A stretch of DNA of 10,668 nt from Christensenella sp. UBA4651 (GTDB lineage Bacteria > Bacillota > Clostridia > Christensenellales > UBA1242): contig DHMD01000070.1 in assembly GCA_002405615.1 (NCBI GenBank), forward strand, positions 1 to 10,668. Reading direction: 5' to 3'. The notes below the pieces were generated by a model that saw nothing but the letters and a program-made list of their open reading frames with translations, was not told where the DNA came from and did no database searches. Within the stretch, counting starts at the first letter, position 1; the number at the start of each line of letters is the position of its first letter. Made by a program: the position numbers and the translations under genes. Below are positions 4,973 to 10,668 of this stretch, piece by piece.

Positions 4973-5557
4973 ATGAACAAAATTAAAATCAAAAATTTCT
5001 TGAAAACTTATGGTTATTGGGTGGGGCTTTTTTGTAGCCTTGTTGTGTTGGCGGTGATTGTTACACTGGCAGCAGTTCGTAACACAACACCAATAAACAG
5101 TACGATTGATATGAATGAACCTGTGTCAAATACTGAAATTGTATTTGGCAATCCTGTGAGCGAGATTAATTTGATGAAAGATTATTCAAACACAAAATTG
5201 CAATACAGCAAAACTTACGGCTGGTGGCAAGTACACAAGGCGGTAGATTTTGAGGCAAAAGAGGGGAGCGATGTGTATGCTGTAATGGATGGGACTGTCA
5301 AAGAGGTTACTTATAACTATCTTATGGGCAATATTGTGAAGCTCGATATCGGTGGTGGAATTACTGTTGTGTATGCTTCTTTGGCGGGCGATGTGCCTGT
5401 AAAAGCGGGCGACAAAGTTACCAAGGGAAGTGTAATCGGTAAGGTCGGAACAACTGCAAAATCAGAGTCGGTTGACGGGGCGCACTTGCACCTAGAAGTT
5501 CTACTAAATGATGAAGCAGTTGACCCTAATATTTACCTTGATTTGGGTACAAAATAA
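4973..5557 (+). CDS. spoIIQ: SpoIIQ-like M23 family stage II sporulation protein
   Basis: SpoIIQ is made in the forespore and reaches across the intermembrane space to bind SpoIIIAH, holding the engulfment channel together. This 194-residue protein has a short N-terminal tail, one membrane span (about 15-35), a linker, and a LytM/M23 domain from about 80. Zinc-site residues are present: H88 and D92 (HKAVD) and H171xH173 (HLH). Instead of the YxHL of active endopeptidases it has YASL (134-137), so the second catalytic His is Ser136. To my knowledge this YxSL form is typical of SpoIIQ and argues against a housekeeping hydrolase. AAGGAGG is 5 bases before ATG. It follows the ywmB-like gene and ends at a strong bidirectional terminator. 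Confidence 0.8.
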   Translation: MNKIKIKNFLKTYGYWVGLFCSLVVLAVIVTLAAVRNTTPINSTIDMNEPVSNTEIVFGNPVSEINLMKDYSNTKLQYSKTYGWWQVHKAVDFEAKEGSDVYAVMDGTVKEVTYNYLMGNIVKLDIGGGITVVYASLAGDVPVKAGDKVTKGSVIGKVGTTAKSESVDGAHLHLEVLLNDEAVDPNIYLDLGTK

Positions 5558-5573
5558 TCCGTTTTTTTGAAAT

Positions 5574-5611
5574 AAAAAAGCTATTCCAAAGTGAAATGGA
5601 ATAGCTTTTTT
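5574..5611. terminator. Bidirectional terminator between spoIIQ and acpP
   Basis: Perfect 15-bp inverted repeat: 5574-5588 (six A then GCTATTCCA) and 5597-5611 (TGGAATAGC then six T), with an 8-base loop. It reads as an A/T-flanked hairpin from both strands and serves two convergent genes. Confidence 0.92.
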
Positions 5612-5617
5612 GTATAA

Positions 5618-5857
5618 TTATTCAGCTGTTGTAATCTTTGATTCGATATACTCAGCGAGTTTCCCCAAAGTCTCCAACTGCTTGGCGTCTTCGTCAGGTA
5701 CGGTAATATTGTATTTGTCTTCCAATGCGATGAGCATCTCTACCATATCCAGAGAGTCGGTGTGTAGGTCCTCTACAAAGCGGGTCTCTGGGCGTAGCAT
5801 TGATTTGTCAATGTTCATTTGGTCGCTCAACAATTCTACTACTTCGTCAAAAATCAT
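5618..5857 (-). CDS. acpP: Acyl carrier protein
   Basis: Carries growing acyl chains of fatty acid synthesis on a phosphopantetheine arm in the cytoplasm. The 79-residue, strongly acidic protein has the attachment motif DSLDMVEML (34-42) with Ser35, normal length, and the usual helical pattern. The residue before the motif is Thr and the one before that His (LHTDSL), where LGADSL is commoner. AAGGAG lies 6 bases before ATG 5857. It has its own promoter and shares a terminator with spoIIQ. No other fab genes are seen nearby, so a role in fatty acid synthesis is likely but a specialised ACP is possible. Confidence 0.93.
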   Translation of the reverse strand: MIFDEVVELLSDQMNIDKSMLRPETRFVEDLHTDSLDMVEMLIALEDKYNITVPDEDAKQLETLGKLAEYIESKITTAE

Positions 5858-5887
5858 TGCAAACTCCTTCCATAAAATTATAAATAT

Positions 5888-5917
5888 ATTCTATCACATG
5901 TATATCCAAATTGTAAA
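5888..5917 (-). promoter_or_regulatory. Promoter for acpP
   Basis: TTTACA (5917-5912), an 18-base spacer and TAGAAT (5893-5888), with TG one base upstream of the -10 (extended -10). No FapR-like palindrome is visible. Confidence 0.55.
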
Positions 5918-5954
5918 GTATTTTGCCATCTTTTTGCCAAAAATCGGCATTAAA

Positions 5955-6506
5955 TCATTTTGATTTAGGTGTTTGGGCGGTAATTGTCTTTGGCATACCT
6001 ACCGAACTAATGCTCTCTAATATGCTGACAGTTTGATTGTATTCGGTTGGGATTGCAATGTTTTTGGGTTTGAAGTTGTGCAAAAAAATCTTTTTGTCGA
6101 GGTCGTTGATTAGTAAAAGTTTAGCGGAATAAGAAAAGATTTTTTTGATATCTACGGGTTCGTTTGCGTACAATAATTGCAATCGCCAGTTTTCGAAAGA
6201 GATTTCGTTTACCTTTCCGTAAGTTTTCCCGCTTATGCCTAGTATTTTTGTGCCGATAATTGGTGTGGAATCAGGTTCAACCGTAATGATTAAATCTTCA
6301 CTATTTCGTATAGTTATGCAATCACTAGTGTGATAAACTTTTTGGGGAGAAAGCAAATAAATTGTTTCGTCATCTGTGCCTAAAACTATGAGTTTTTTTG
6401 CCTTTTTGATTGTCCAATCGATTTCTATATTTAGTAGTGTGCCGACAATTTTTTGGTCAAATATTGATACAATTTGCTTGCCGATTAAATCTGTAAAATA
6501 TTCCAT
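5955..6506 (-). CDS. Protein with two PRC-barrel domains
   Basis: PRC-barrels are small beta-barrel domains found in the ribosome-maturation factor RimM, in photosynthetic reaction centre H subunits and in the YlmC/YmxH family of spore formers. The 183-residue product has one copy at about 1-75 (LIGKQIVSIFDQKIVGTLLN, then YLLSPQKVYHT). A second lies at about 80-150 (IIGTKILGISGKTYGKVNEI). The tail (150-183) is polar. No RimM N-domain, signal peptide or membrane span is seen. AGGAGG lies only 4 bases before ATG 6506, a short but workable spacing. It is divergent from the SPFH gene and upstream of acpP, which has its own promoter. Domain call firm, function unknown. Confidence 0.8.
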   Translation of the reverse strand: MEYFTDLIGKQIVSIFDQKIVGTLLNIEIDWTIKKAKKLIVLGTDDETIYLLSPQKVYHTSDCITIRNSEDLIITVEPDSTPIIGTKILGISGKTYGKVNEISFENWRLQLLYANEPVDIKKIFSYSAKLLLINDLDKKIFLHNFKPKNIAIPTEYNQTVSILESISSVGMPKTITAQTPKSK

Positions 6507-6607
6507 ATATCCTCCTAATGGTACAATAATTTATGAGGTACGGAGAAAGTTTAATATAAAATATTTTCACAAATTTTGGCGAATAAATGGATTATTTATT
6601 TTTGATA

Positions 6608-6616
6608 TGATATACT
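6608..6616 (+). promoter_or_regulatory. Extended -10 promoter for the SPFH gene
   Basis: TGATATACT: TGn followed by TATACT (6611-6616). The -35 at 17 bases (TGGATT, 6588-6593) is weak. Predicted start is near 6622, with GTGAGGTG (6626-6633) as ribosome binding site. The stretch 6612-6632 closely repeats the sequence ahead of the 4444 gene. Confidence 0.5.
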
Positions 6617-6639
6617 TTATCCAAAGTGAGGTGAAAATT

Positions 6640-7662
6640 ATGGGGTTATTTAACAAAAACAAGCAGGTGATTTTGAGATTGTCTGAAAAATGTAACAAAG
6701 ATTTTATCTATTCGGTGTCGGCTTGGACAACGGAAGTCAAACTCAATACAAAGATAATTGTGCCGCAAGGTTGGTGGTGTATTTTCGTAACAAAAGACAA
6801 GCCGTGCGATGTGTTGGAGGCGGGCGAGCATTTGATAACTTTGGATAAAATTCCTCTTGTAACGAAGTTGTTAAAACTACAAAAACCGATGGTGCAAATC
6901 AAACGAGGCAAGAAAGAAAAAGTATATAGAGAGTCTTTCAAGAGTTTTGTATATTTTGTGAATAAATCAAGCGTGCCTAACTTGGCTTGGCAGACAGATA
7001 ATATTGTGTTGAAAAAGAAAAATGCGGCAAAGAATGAGAAAAAGAGGTTTGATGTCGTTTTGAGTGGTGTGGCTGATTTGAGATGTACCGACCCTGCGGC
7101 GATGATGAAGTTCTATCTATACGAATGGGCGAAAGTAGATTCTTTTAAGGCGCAAAATCGTGCGTGTGAGTATGCGGGTGAAATTGTGCAAGACATTGTG
7201 CGTAAAATTAGGGTATCGACCCCGCAGGAAATTGATGACCTGAATAATATTACAGGGCTGTGTTTGCCCGAAATTGAGAAAGAGTTTGGTAAGTATGGTA
7301 TGGTATTAGAAAATTTTGCAGTAACAAAAGTAATCTTTGATAGGGAGGTTGCGGCTGCTCTATTGCAAGAGAAAATGGAGAAAGATATTGCTAGCGATGA
7401 AATAAATGAGCTGGGTGCGGAAATAAGTGTGCTTGATGATAAGGCGGTAAAAGAAAGCAAACGCCACTCAAAGAAAGAAAATGTTGAAGCGCTAGAAAAT
7501 GTTGAGGTTCTCGATATGACGGATGATGAGGCAAGGGAAAAAGATGTTGAAGAACTAAAAAATAAAATGAAACAAGATGTGGATGATGTGTGTGATGTTT
7601 CGGATAAAGATAGTGAGCTACCCAAAATTACTCTAAACACAGAAAATGTTGATAAAAAATAA
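6640..7662 (+). CDS. YdjI-like SPFH domain protein
   Basis: SPFH proteins form oligomers that organise membrane microdomains; Bacillus YdjI belongs to a cytoplasmic branch linked to PspA recruitment. The start is ATG 6640 (340 residues), with GTGAGGTG at the right distance. The frame is open further upstream, but that part crosses the promoter and lacks a ribosome binding site. Family pattern: MGLFNK start, IIVPQGWWCIFV (39-50), CDVLEAGEHLITLDKIPLV (56-74), VYFVN (104-108), LAWQT (115-119, usually a WGT-like motif) and the SGVADLRCTDPAAMMKF core (142-158). There is a basic insert at 86-98 and another at 125-136. Residues 243-340 form a charged, coiled-coil-like tail. There is no membrane span. 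The zinc-ribbon domain or partner common with YdjI proteins is not seen. Confidence 0.75.
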   Translation: MGLFNKNKQVILRLSEKCNKDFIYSVSAWTTEVKLNTKIIVPQGWWCIFVTKDKPCDVLEAGEHLITLDKIPLVTKLLKLQKPMVQIKRGKKEKVYRESFKSFVYFVNKSSVPNLAWQTDNIVLKKKNAAKNEKKRFDVVLSGVADLRCTDPAAMMKFYLYEWAKVDSFKAQNRACEYAGEIVQDIVRKIRVSTPQEIDDLNNITGLCLPEIEKEFGKYGMVLENFAVTKVIFDREVAAALLQEKMEKDIASDEINELGAEISVLDDKAVKESKRHSKKENVEALENVEVLDMTDDEAREKDVEELKNKMKQDVDDVCDVSDKDSELPKITLNTENVDKK

Positions 7663-7665
7663 TAC

Positions 7666-7694
7666 TTGATTTTTTTTGAAAAATTGGTTATAAT
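7666..7694 (+). promoter_or_regulatory. Sigma-A type promoter for the DUF1858 gene
   Basis: TTGATT (7666-7671), a 17-base spacer and consensus TATAAT (7689-7694). It begins 4 bases after the SPFH stop. Predicted start is about 7700-7702, inside the dyad at 7696-7722. Confidence 0.85.
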
Positions 7695-7695
7695 A

Positions 7696-7722
7696 CTAAT
7701 ATTCCAAAAGGAGGAATATTAG
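7696..7722 (+). promoter_or_regulatory. Perfect dyad over start site and Shine-Dalgarno
   Basis: CTAATATTCC (7696-7705), AAAAGGA, GGAATATTAG (7713-7722), perfect over 10 bp, with the right arm touching the ATG at 7723. The AGGAGG Shine-Dalgarno straddles the loop and right arm. Transcription should start about base 7701, so the RNA would lack half the left arm. A DNA operator for a dimeric repressor therefore fits better than an RNA hairpin, though an earlier start would allow an RNA switch. Confidence 0.7.
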
Positions 7723-8106
7723 ATGAAATTTAATGAAGAAATGTCTATGGGTGAAATCCTATCAATCAACCCAAATGCTCGTGCAATATTAGAGGGCTTT
7801 GGAATGCATTGTTGTGGTTGCCCTATGAGTCAAGCTGAAGCCTTGGGCGAAGCGTGTGAAGTGCATGGGGTAGATGTTGCTTTGGTTCTAGAAGAATTAA
7901 ACAACTTGCCAGATGCGGAATCTGATGGCTGCGGTTGTGGTTGCCACTGCTGCGGTGGAGAAGATGATGAATTTGATGGTGGTGGTTTCTCACCAGAAGA
8001 ATATGATGACGATGACGATTGTGATTGTTGCTGCGATGACGATTGTTGTTGTGGTGATGACTGTGATTGTGATGAAGATTGCGATTGCGGTTGTCAAGAC
8101 AAATAA
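7723..8106 (+). CDS. DUF1858 protein with Cys/Asp-rich metal-binding-like tail
   Basis: Residues 1-62 form a DUF1858 domain, as in the N-terminus of ScdA/Ric iron-sulfur-repair proteins and in small stand-alone proteins. It shows MSMGEILSINPNA (7-19), GMHCCGCPMSQAEALGEAC (27-45, with C30, C31, C33, C45) and HGVDVALVLEELN (48-60). After it comes a 65-residue tail with 17 cysteines, mostly as CxC, CC and CCC, among many Asp and Gly. The first cluster is CGCGCHCC (70-77), the second starts at 100 and runs to 124. There is an aromatic break between (EFDGGGFSPEEY). The tail resembles a metallothionein or Cys-rich metal store, by composition only. The hemerythrin part of Ric is absent. It has its own promoter with a dyad over the start, a textbook AAGGAGG and its own terminator. 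Function unknown; metal or sulfur handling is the best guess. Confidence 0.85.
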   Translation: MKFNEEMSMGEILSINPNARAILEGFGMHCCGCPMSQAEALGEACEVHGVDVALVLEELNNLPDAESDGCGCGCHCCGGEDDEFDGGGFSPEEYDDDDDCDCCCDDDCCCGDDCDCDEDCDCGCQDK

Positions 8107-8117
8107 TTTACAAATAA

Positions 8118-8157
8118 AGAAAAATCTCTCTTGGGAAAGGGAGGTTTTCTTTTTTTG
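8118..8157 (+). terminator. Rho-independent terminator after the DUF1858 gene
   Basis: AGAAAAATCTCTC (8118-8130) pairs with GGGAGGTTTTCT (8139-8150) with G-T pairs and one bulge, followed by a run of eight T. Confidence 0.8.
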
Positions 8158-8219
8158 TTGTCTTTTTGATTATTTTGCGATTAGAAGTGGTAAATACGCC
8201 ATTTTTTGTTATAAATACG

Positions 8220-8252
8220 GTACTATGCAATGCATAGTACTTGCATAGTACT
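8220..8252. repeat. Three 10-base half-sites (palindrome plus direct repeat)
   Basis: GTACTATGCA (8220-8229), one A, then TGCATAGTAC (8231-8240): a perfect inverted repeat. It is followed directly by a second copy of TGCATAGTACT (8242-8252), adjacent to the first (8231-8241). It lies 57 bases before the amidase-like gene and has no T-run, so it looks like an operator and not a terminator. Confidence 0.75.
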
Positions 8253-8253
8253 C

Positions 8254-8281
8254 ACAAAAATAGCGATTTTTACATATAAAA
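8254..8281 (+). promoter_or_regulatory. Weak candidate promoter for the amidase-like gene
   Basis: CATATAAAA (8273-8281) is one base from the sigma-K -10 form CATAnnnTA, with an AC at 8254-8255 17 bases upstream as in sigma-K -35 sites. TATAAA (8275-8280) could equally be a sigma-A -10 without a good -35. Offered only because the mother-cell amidase CwlC is sigma-K dependent in Bacillus. Confidence 0.2.
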
Positions 8282-8308
8282 CTCATAAAAAATTGAAGAG
8301 GTAAAATT

Positions 8309-9370
8309 ATGGCTAATAATCCACAAAACTATTTGATTGCGGGAAATGATGAACACGGAATTAATCCACCGACCGCTGGTAAGCGTACTCCTGTGATGCC
8401 GTATATAGATAGGGAGATATATGAAAATGAGTTTAATTACAGTGCAAAAAATGCTTTTTTGGCGGATTGTTATAGGGTAGGCTTTAGGGTGCTGGATGTC
8501 AAGCCGAATAGGCAAGATTTGAGTGTGTCAAATCGGGTCGTAATAGTAAATCGTGCGGGTGCAAATGCTGTGGTAACTTTTGCTTATAATGCCTATGGTA
8601 CGACATTTAATTCAGCGAATGGGTTGGAGGGTTATTATTCTCCACTCAATAGACAACCTAACGCTTCTAGAAATCTCGCTGAATTGGTATATTCAAACAT
8701 TCTTGATGCGGTTGAAGTGCGTGGTAGAGGGGTAAGGGCGCTCGATGTGGGTATGTTGTCTAATGTAAATTGTGTTGCTTGTCTAATGGAGTGTGGTTTT
8801 ATGACAAATTTTAGAGAAGCAAAACTTATGCTAGACCCTGATTGGTGTACGGCTATCGGTCGTGCTGGCTGTAAGGGGGTGTGTGAATACTTTAATGTAA
8901 CTTATGTTGCTCCACAAAATGATACTTATCCTGTATTGCGGGTGGGGTCTTCTAATCGTTATGTGCGGTATTTGCAATTTTTGCTGAAAACAAAAGGGTA
9001 TTCCGTTGGTGCGGTTGATGGTGTTTTTGGGAATAATACGCAAAATGCAGTGCGAGCTTTTCAGCAAGCAAATGGACTAGATGCGGACGGCGTTGTTGGT
9101 AGGTTGACTTGGTACAAGCTCAACAATTTCACGCCTGAGGCAAGAACTATAAAGCGGGGAGATTATGGGGCTGAAGTTGAGTACTTGCAGCAAAAATTGT
9201 ATAGCAAATTATATAATGTAGGAGCGATAGATGGTATCTTTGGGAGGCAAACGGAGCAAGCTGTAAAGGAGTTTCAGAGCGAAAATGGGTTGAGTGCAGA
9301 TGGGGTTGTGGGTAAAAATACTTGGGAGTATGTCAAAAACGACCAAAAAACTCGCCCAGAACTCTCCTAA
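8309..9370 (+). CDS. Amidase_3-like protein with two peptidoglycan-binding domains, zinc site altered
   Basis: Residues 1-200 follow the N-acetylmuramoyl-L-alanine amidase (Amidase_3) fold: DEHG with H16, the E39xxxN43 motif in YENEFN, NRAGANAVVTFAYNA (81-95), RGRGV (138-142) and the catalytic-Glu motif MECGF with E161. The family normally has SIHANA at the third zinc ligand. Here the aligned TFAYNA puts Ala92 where His should be, so hydrolysis is doubtful. Two PG_binding_1 repeats follow, about 208-270 and 278-345, each with the DGxFG and GLxADGVVG signatures. There is no signal peptide, as in phage endolysins or the mother-cell amidase CwlC. ATG has GAAGAGGT in front. It probably binds cell wall or spore cortex, enzymatically impaired or inactive. 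Confidence 0.82.
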   Translation: MANNPQNYLIAGNDEHGINPPTAGKRTPVMPYIDREIYENEFNYSAKNAFLADCYRVGFRVLDVKPNRQDLSVSNRVVIVNRAGANAVVTFAYNAYGTTFNSANGLEGYYSPLNRQPNASRNLAELVYSNILDAVEVRGRGVRALDVGMLSNVNCVACLMECGFMTNFREAKLMLDPDWCTAIGRAGCKGVCEYFNVTYVAPQNDTYPVLRVGSSNRYVRYLQFLLKTKGYSVGAVDGVFGNNTQNAVRAFQQANGLDADGVVGRLTWYKLNNFTPEARTIKRGDYGAEVEYLQQKLYSKLYNVGAIDGIFGRQTEQAVKEFQSENGLSADGVVGKNTWEYVKNDQKTRPELS

Positions 9371-9437
9371 AAGCCGTTATTTATGTGGAAAAATCGCAAA
9401 AAGTGTAGTTTTTTGTAAAATATTTTGGCAAAGGGTA

Positions 9438-9466
9438 TTGCAATTTGGGCGATTGTATGTTATAAT
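9438..9466 (+). promoter_or_regulatory. Sigma-A type promoter for the 9502-9921 gene
   Basis: TTGCAA (9438-9443), a 17-base spacer and TATAAT (9461-9466). Predicted start is near 9473, with GGCGGAGGG (9488-9496 region) as ribosome binding site. Confidence 0.8.
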
Positions 9467-9501
9467 TAAAATGTAATAAATATAAAGGCGGAGGGAAAAA
9501 T

Positions 9502-9921
9502 ATGTTTGCTGATGAGGAAAAGAGGGCTACGCAAGAAAACGAGACTAAGCGTGATTACTATTCTAGTTATTTTGACGACCTTGATAAGGAAGAAGAACAA
9601 GATGAAGTTGAAGTAAAAAAATCAAAGAAAGTTGTTATTGACGACCCAAAAGAGGAGGAAACTCCTAAAAAATTCGATTGGACGAATTTGGGTAACTTGT
9701 CGATTATTGCGGCGTTTGCAACCATTGCTTTGGTAGTTTTGGGCAAACTTTTTGTAATAATCGGTGCTGCCATTGTAGGATACGTTTTCTACTGGATTGG
9801 TGGACTCAGTTTGCTCGCTTCTTTGGGCTTGTATGTGGCTCAGATGATAAAGAATCATCAAGTCAAATTCGAGCCTCAACTGATAATCTTGATTCTCGCT
9901 ATTGTAGCTCTTTTGATTTAG
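9502..9921 (+). CDS. Hypothetical membrane protein with acidic N-terminal domain
   Basis: Not recognised. In the 139-residue product residues 1-60 are highly charged, with acidic runs (DDLDKEEEQDEVEVKK), and probably disordered in the cytoplasm. A long hydrophobic region at 65-115 should hold two or three spans (LSIIAAFATIALVVL, FVIIGAAIVGYVFYWIGG, LSLLASLGLYVAQM). A short polar loop (116-125) leads to a last span that ends at the final residue (126-139). The start is ATG 9502, 7 bases past a good Shine-Dalgarno. It is transcribed alone, between its own promoter and a strong terminator. Function unknown. Confidence 0.82.
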   Translation: MFADEEKRATQENETKRDYYSSYFDDLDKEEEQDEVEVKKSKKVVIDDPKEEETPKKFDWTNLGNLSIIAAFATIALVVLGKLFVIIGAAIVGYVFYWIGGLSLLASLGLYVAQMIKNHQVKFEPQLIILILAIVALLI

Positions 9922-9926
9922 TTTAC

Positions 9927-9957
9927 AACTCGCATTCGTGCGAGTTTTTTCTTTTTT
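9927..9957 (+). terminator. Rho-independent terminator
   Basis: AACTCGCA (9927-9934), TTCG tetraloop, TGCGAGTT (9939-9946), then T-rich to 9957. A perfect 8-bp stem 5 bases after the preceding stop codon. Confidence 0.92.
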
Positions 9958-10111
9958 TATTTCAAAAAATGAATAATTATGCATTTTGTTTGTAAAGTAT
10001 TATACCTTGCGGCAAAATTGAAGTAATTTTGTGATTATTTTTAGATAAAAATTACGGCAATTTGGGTGTTTTAATAAAATTAAAAAATTTTGGCAAATAG
10101 CCTCAATTAAT
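9958..10111. other. AT-rich intergenic stretch
   Basis: No gene seen. It holds one weak hairpin (CAAAATT/AATTTTG, 10013-10019 and 10025-10031, loop GAAGT) and otherwise A/T tracts up to the promoter of the next gene. Confidence 0.5.
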
Positions 10112-10140
10112 TTGACCTATTTTTTGTATTTTTGTATAAT
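10112..10140 (+). promoter_or_regulatory. Near-consensus sigma-A promoter for the FN3-like gene
   Basis: TTGACC (10112-10117), a 17-base spacer and TATAAT (10135-10140). Predicted start is near 10147, giving a leader of about 55 bases. Confidence 0.85.
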
Positions 10141-10201
10141 TAATGTGGATAATAAATTAAAGAGTAGTTTATTGTTACAAAAAAAATAGGCGAGGTTTAT
10201 A

Positions 10202-10668
10202 ATGTCAAGGAATAGAGGTATGTCGAAAGGAGTAAAGATTTCCATTATTATGGTTCTTATCCTTTTGCTGCTGGCTGGCGCTGTGGTTGGCGGTATTCTG
10301 ATATTGGGTAATCATTCATCAGAATTACCTGATGTTGACCGCACTACAAAGCTAGAAGCGCCCAAAAATTTGGCGATTGATGATGATTGGTTATTGACTT
10401 TTGACAAGGTCGACAAGGCAATAGGGTATTATATACTTATTGACGGTCAAAAGAACTTGATGACCAAGGAAAACAGTGTAGATGTTTCGAGCTATGCTAC
10501 GGTGGGTATGCACTCATTCAGTGTGCGTGCGCTGCATAGTTTGGCTAGTTTCCATTCGGATTATAGTGAGGTAAAGCAGAAAGCCAAGTACCTAACGCTG
10601 GATACTCCTACTAGCACGAGTTTGAGTTCGTTGCTATTTAGTTGGGGGCGTGTCGCTGAGGCAAAAAG
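10202..10668 (+). CDS. Membrane-anchored fibronectin-III-like surface protein (5' part)
   Basis: The frame opens at ATG 10202, 6 bases after AGGCGAGG (10188-10195), and runs off the window; 155 residues are visible. A basic N-terminus (SRNRGMSKGVK) and a hydrophobic segment (13-36) form an uncleaved anchor, with the rest outside. Residues 51-128 look like one FN3-type beta-sandwich: LEAPKNLAIDDDWLLTFDKV, AIGYYILIDG (73-82) and VGMHSFSVRAL (101-111). A second unit starts at LDTPTSTSLSSLLFSW (133-148), so the protein probably carries tandem repeats. Such proteins bind carbohydrate or partner proteins at the surface; no ligand can be named. Confidence 0.75.
   Translation, partial: MSRNRGMSKGVKISIIMVLILLLLAGAVVGGILILGNHSSELPDVDRTTKLEAPKNLAIDDDWLLTFDKVDKAIGYYILIDGQKNLMTKENSVDVSSYATVGMHSFSVRALHSLASFHSDYSEVKQKAKYLTLDTPTSTSLSSLLFSWGRVAEAK

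Noticed and set aside
6376..6639. Upstream extension of the SPFH frame
   Set aside because: Overlaps the PRC-barrel gene and the extended -10 promoter; ATG 6640 has a Shine-Dalgarno and the MGLFNK start seen in the family.
7113..7640. Ser-rich minus-strand frame of 175 codons
   Set aside because: Mirror of the charged SPFH coding sequence; low-complexity Ser/Phe content is what antisense of Glu/Lys-rich DNA gives.
7913..8248. Val/Met-rich plus-strand frame overlapping the Cys/Asp tail
   Set aside because: Frame-shifted reading of GAT/TGT repeats that continues through the terminator; no start signals.
9294..9476. Plus-strand frame of 60 codons overlapping the amidase-like gene end
   Set aside because: Another frame of a real gene, running into the next promoter, with no ribosome binding site.

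Overview
The window looks like chromosomal DNA from a low-GC, Gram-positive, spore-forming bacterium of the Clostridia type, probably an uncultured gut-type lineage. The reasons are the AT-rich intergenic DNA, strong AGGAGG-type ribosome binding sites, many TTGnnn-17-TATAAT promoters, tRNAs with encoded CCA, and an apparent ywmB-spoIIQ sporulation pair. No phage genes, transposase or CRISPR array were seen. The species cannot be named from this sequence alone.

Layout. 1-51 is the tail of an upstream gene, followed by a terminator. 204-506 encodes an unrecognised 100-residue protein with a very good promoter. 507-905 holds a repeat-like remnant and a 45-codon minus-strand gene. 906-2385 (minus) is a degV-dut cluster followed by tRNA-Arg(CCG) and its terminator. 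2469-3176 is a divergent plus-strand TrmH/SpoU-type RNA methyltransferase. 3183-3308 is a nested inverted-repeat element between convergent genes. 3370-3864 (minus) is a small membrane protein, and 4022-4095 (minus) is tRNA-Gly(CCC). 4132-4351 carries two tandem copies of a hairpin-rich repeat.

4444-5557 is a ywmB-like gene and a spoIIQ-like M23 gene. Each is preceded by a sequence resembling a forespore sigma-F promoter. A strong bidirectional terminator separates them from acpP and a two-domain PRC-barrel gene on the minus strand (5618-6506). From 6640 the plus strand carries a YdjI-like SPFH protein, then a DUF1858 protein with a remarkable Cys/Asp-rich tail. A perfect dyad overlaps that gene's predicted transcription start. 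Next comes an Amidase_3-like protein with two peptidoglycan-binding domains, in which one zinc ligand is replaced. The window ends with an acidic multi-spanning membrane protein and the beginning of an anchored fibronectin-III-like surface protein.

Working together. Housekeeping genes (dut, FakB/DegV, RNA methyltransferase, acpP, tRNAs) alternate with sporulation and envelope genes. Almost every gene or pair has its own promoter and terminator, so this is not one operon. The least explained stretch is 7666-9370: the Cys/Asp-tail protein with its dyad, the triple half-site at 8220-8252, and the pseudo-amidase.
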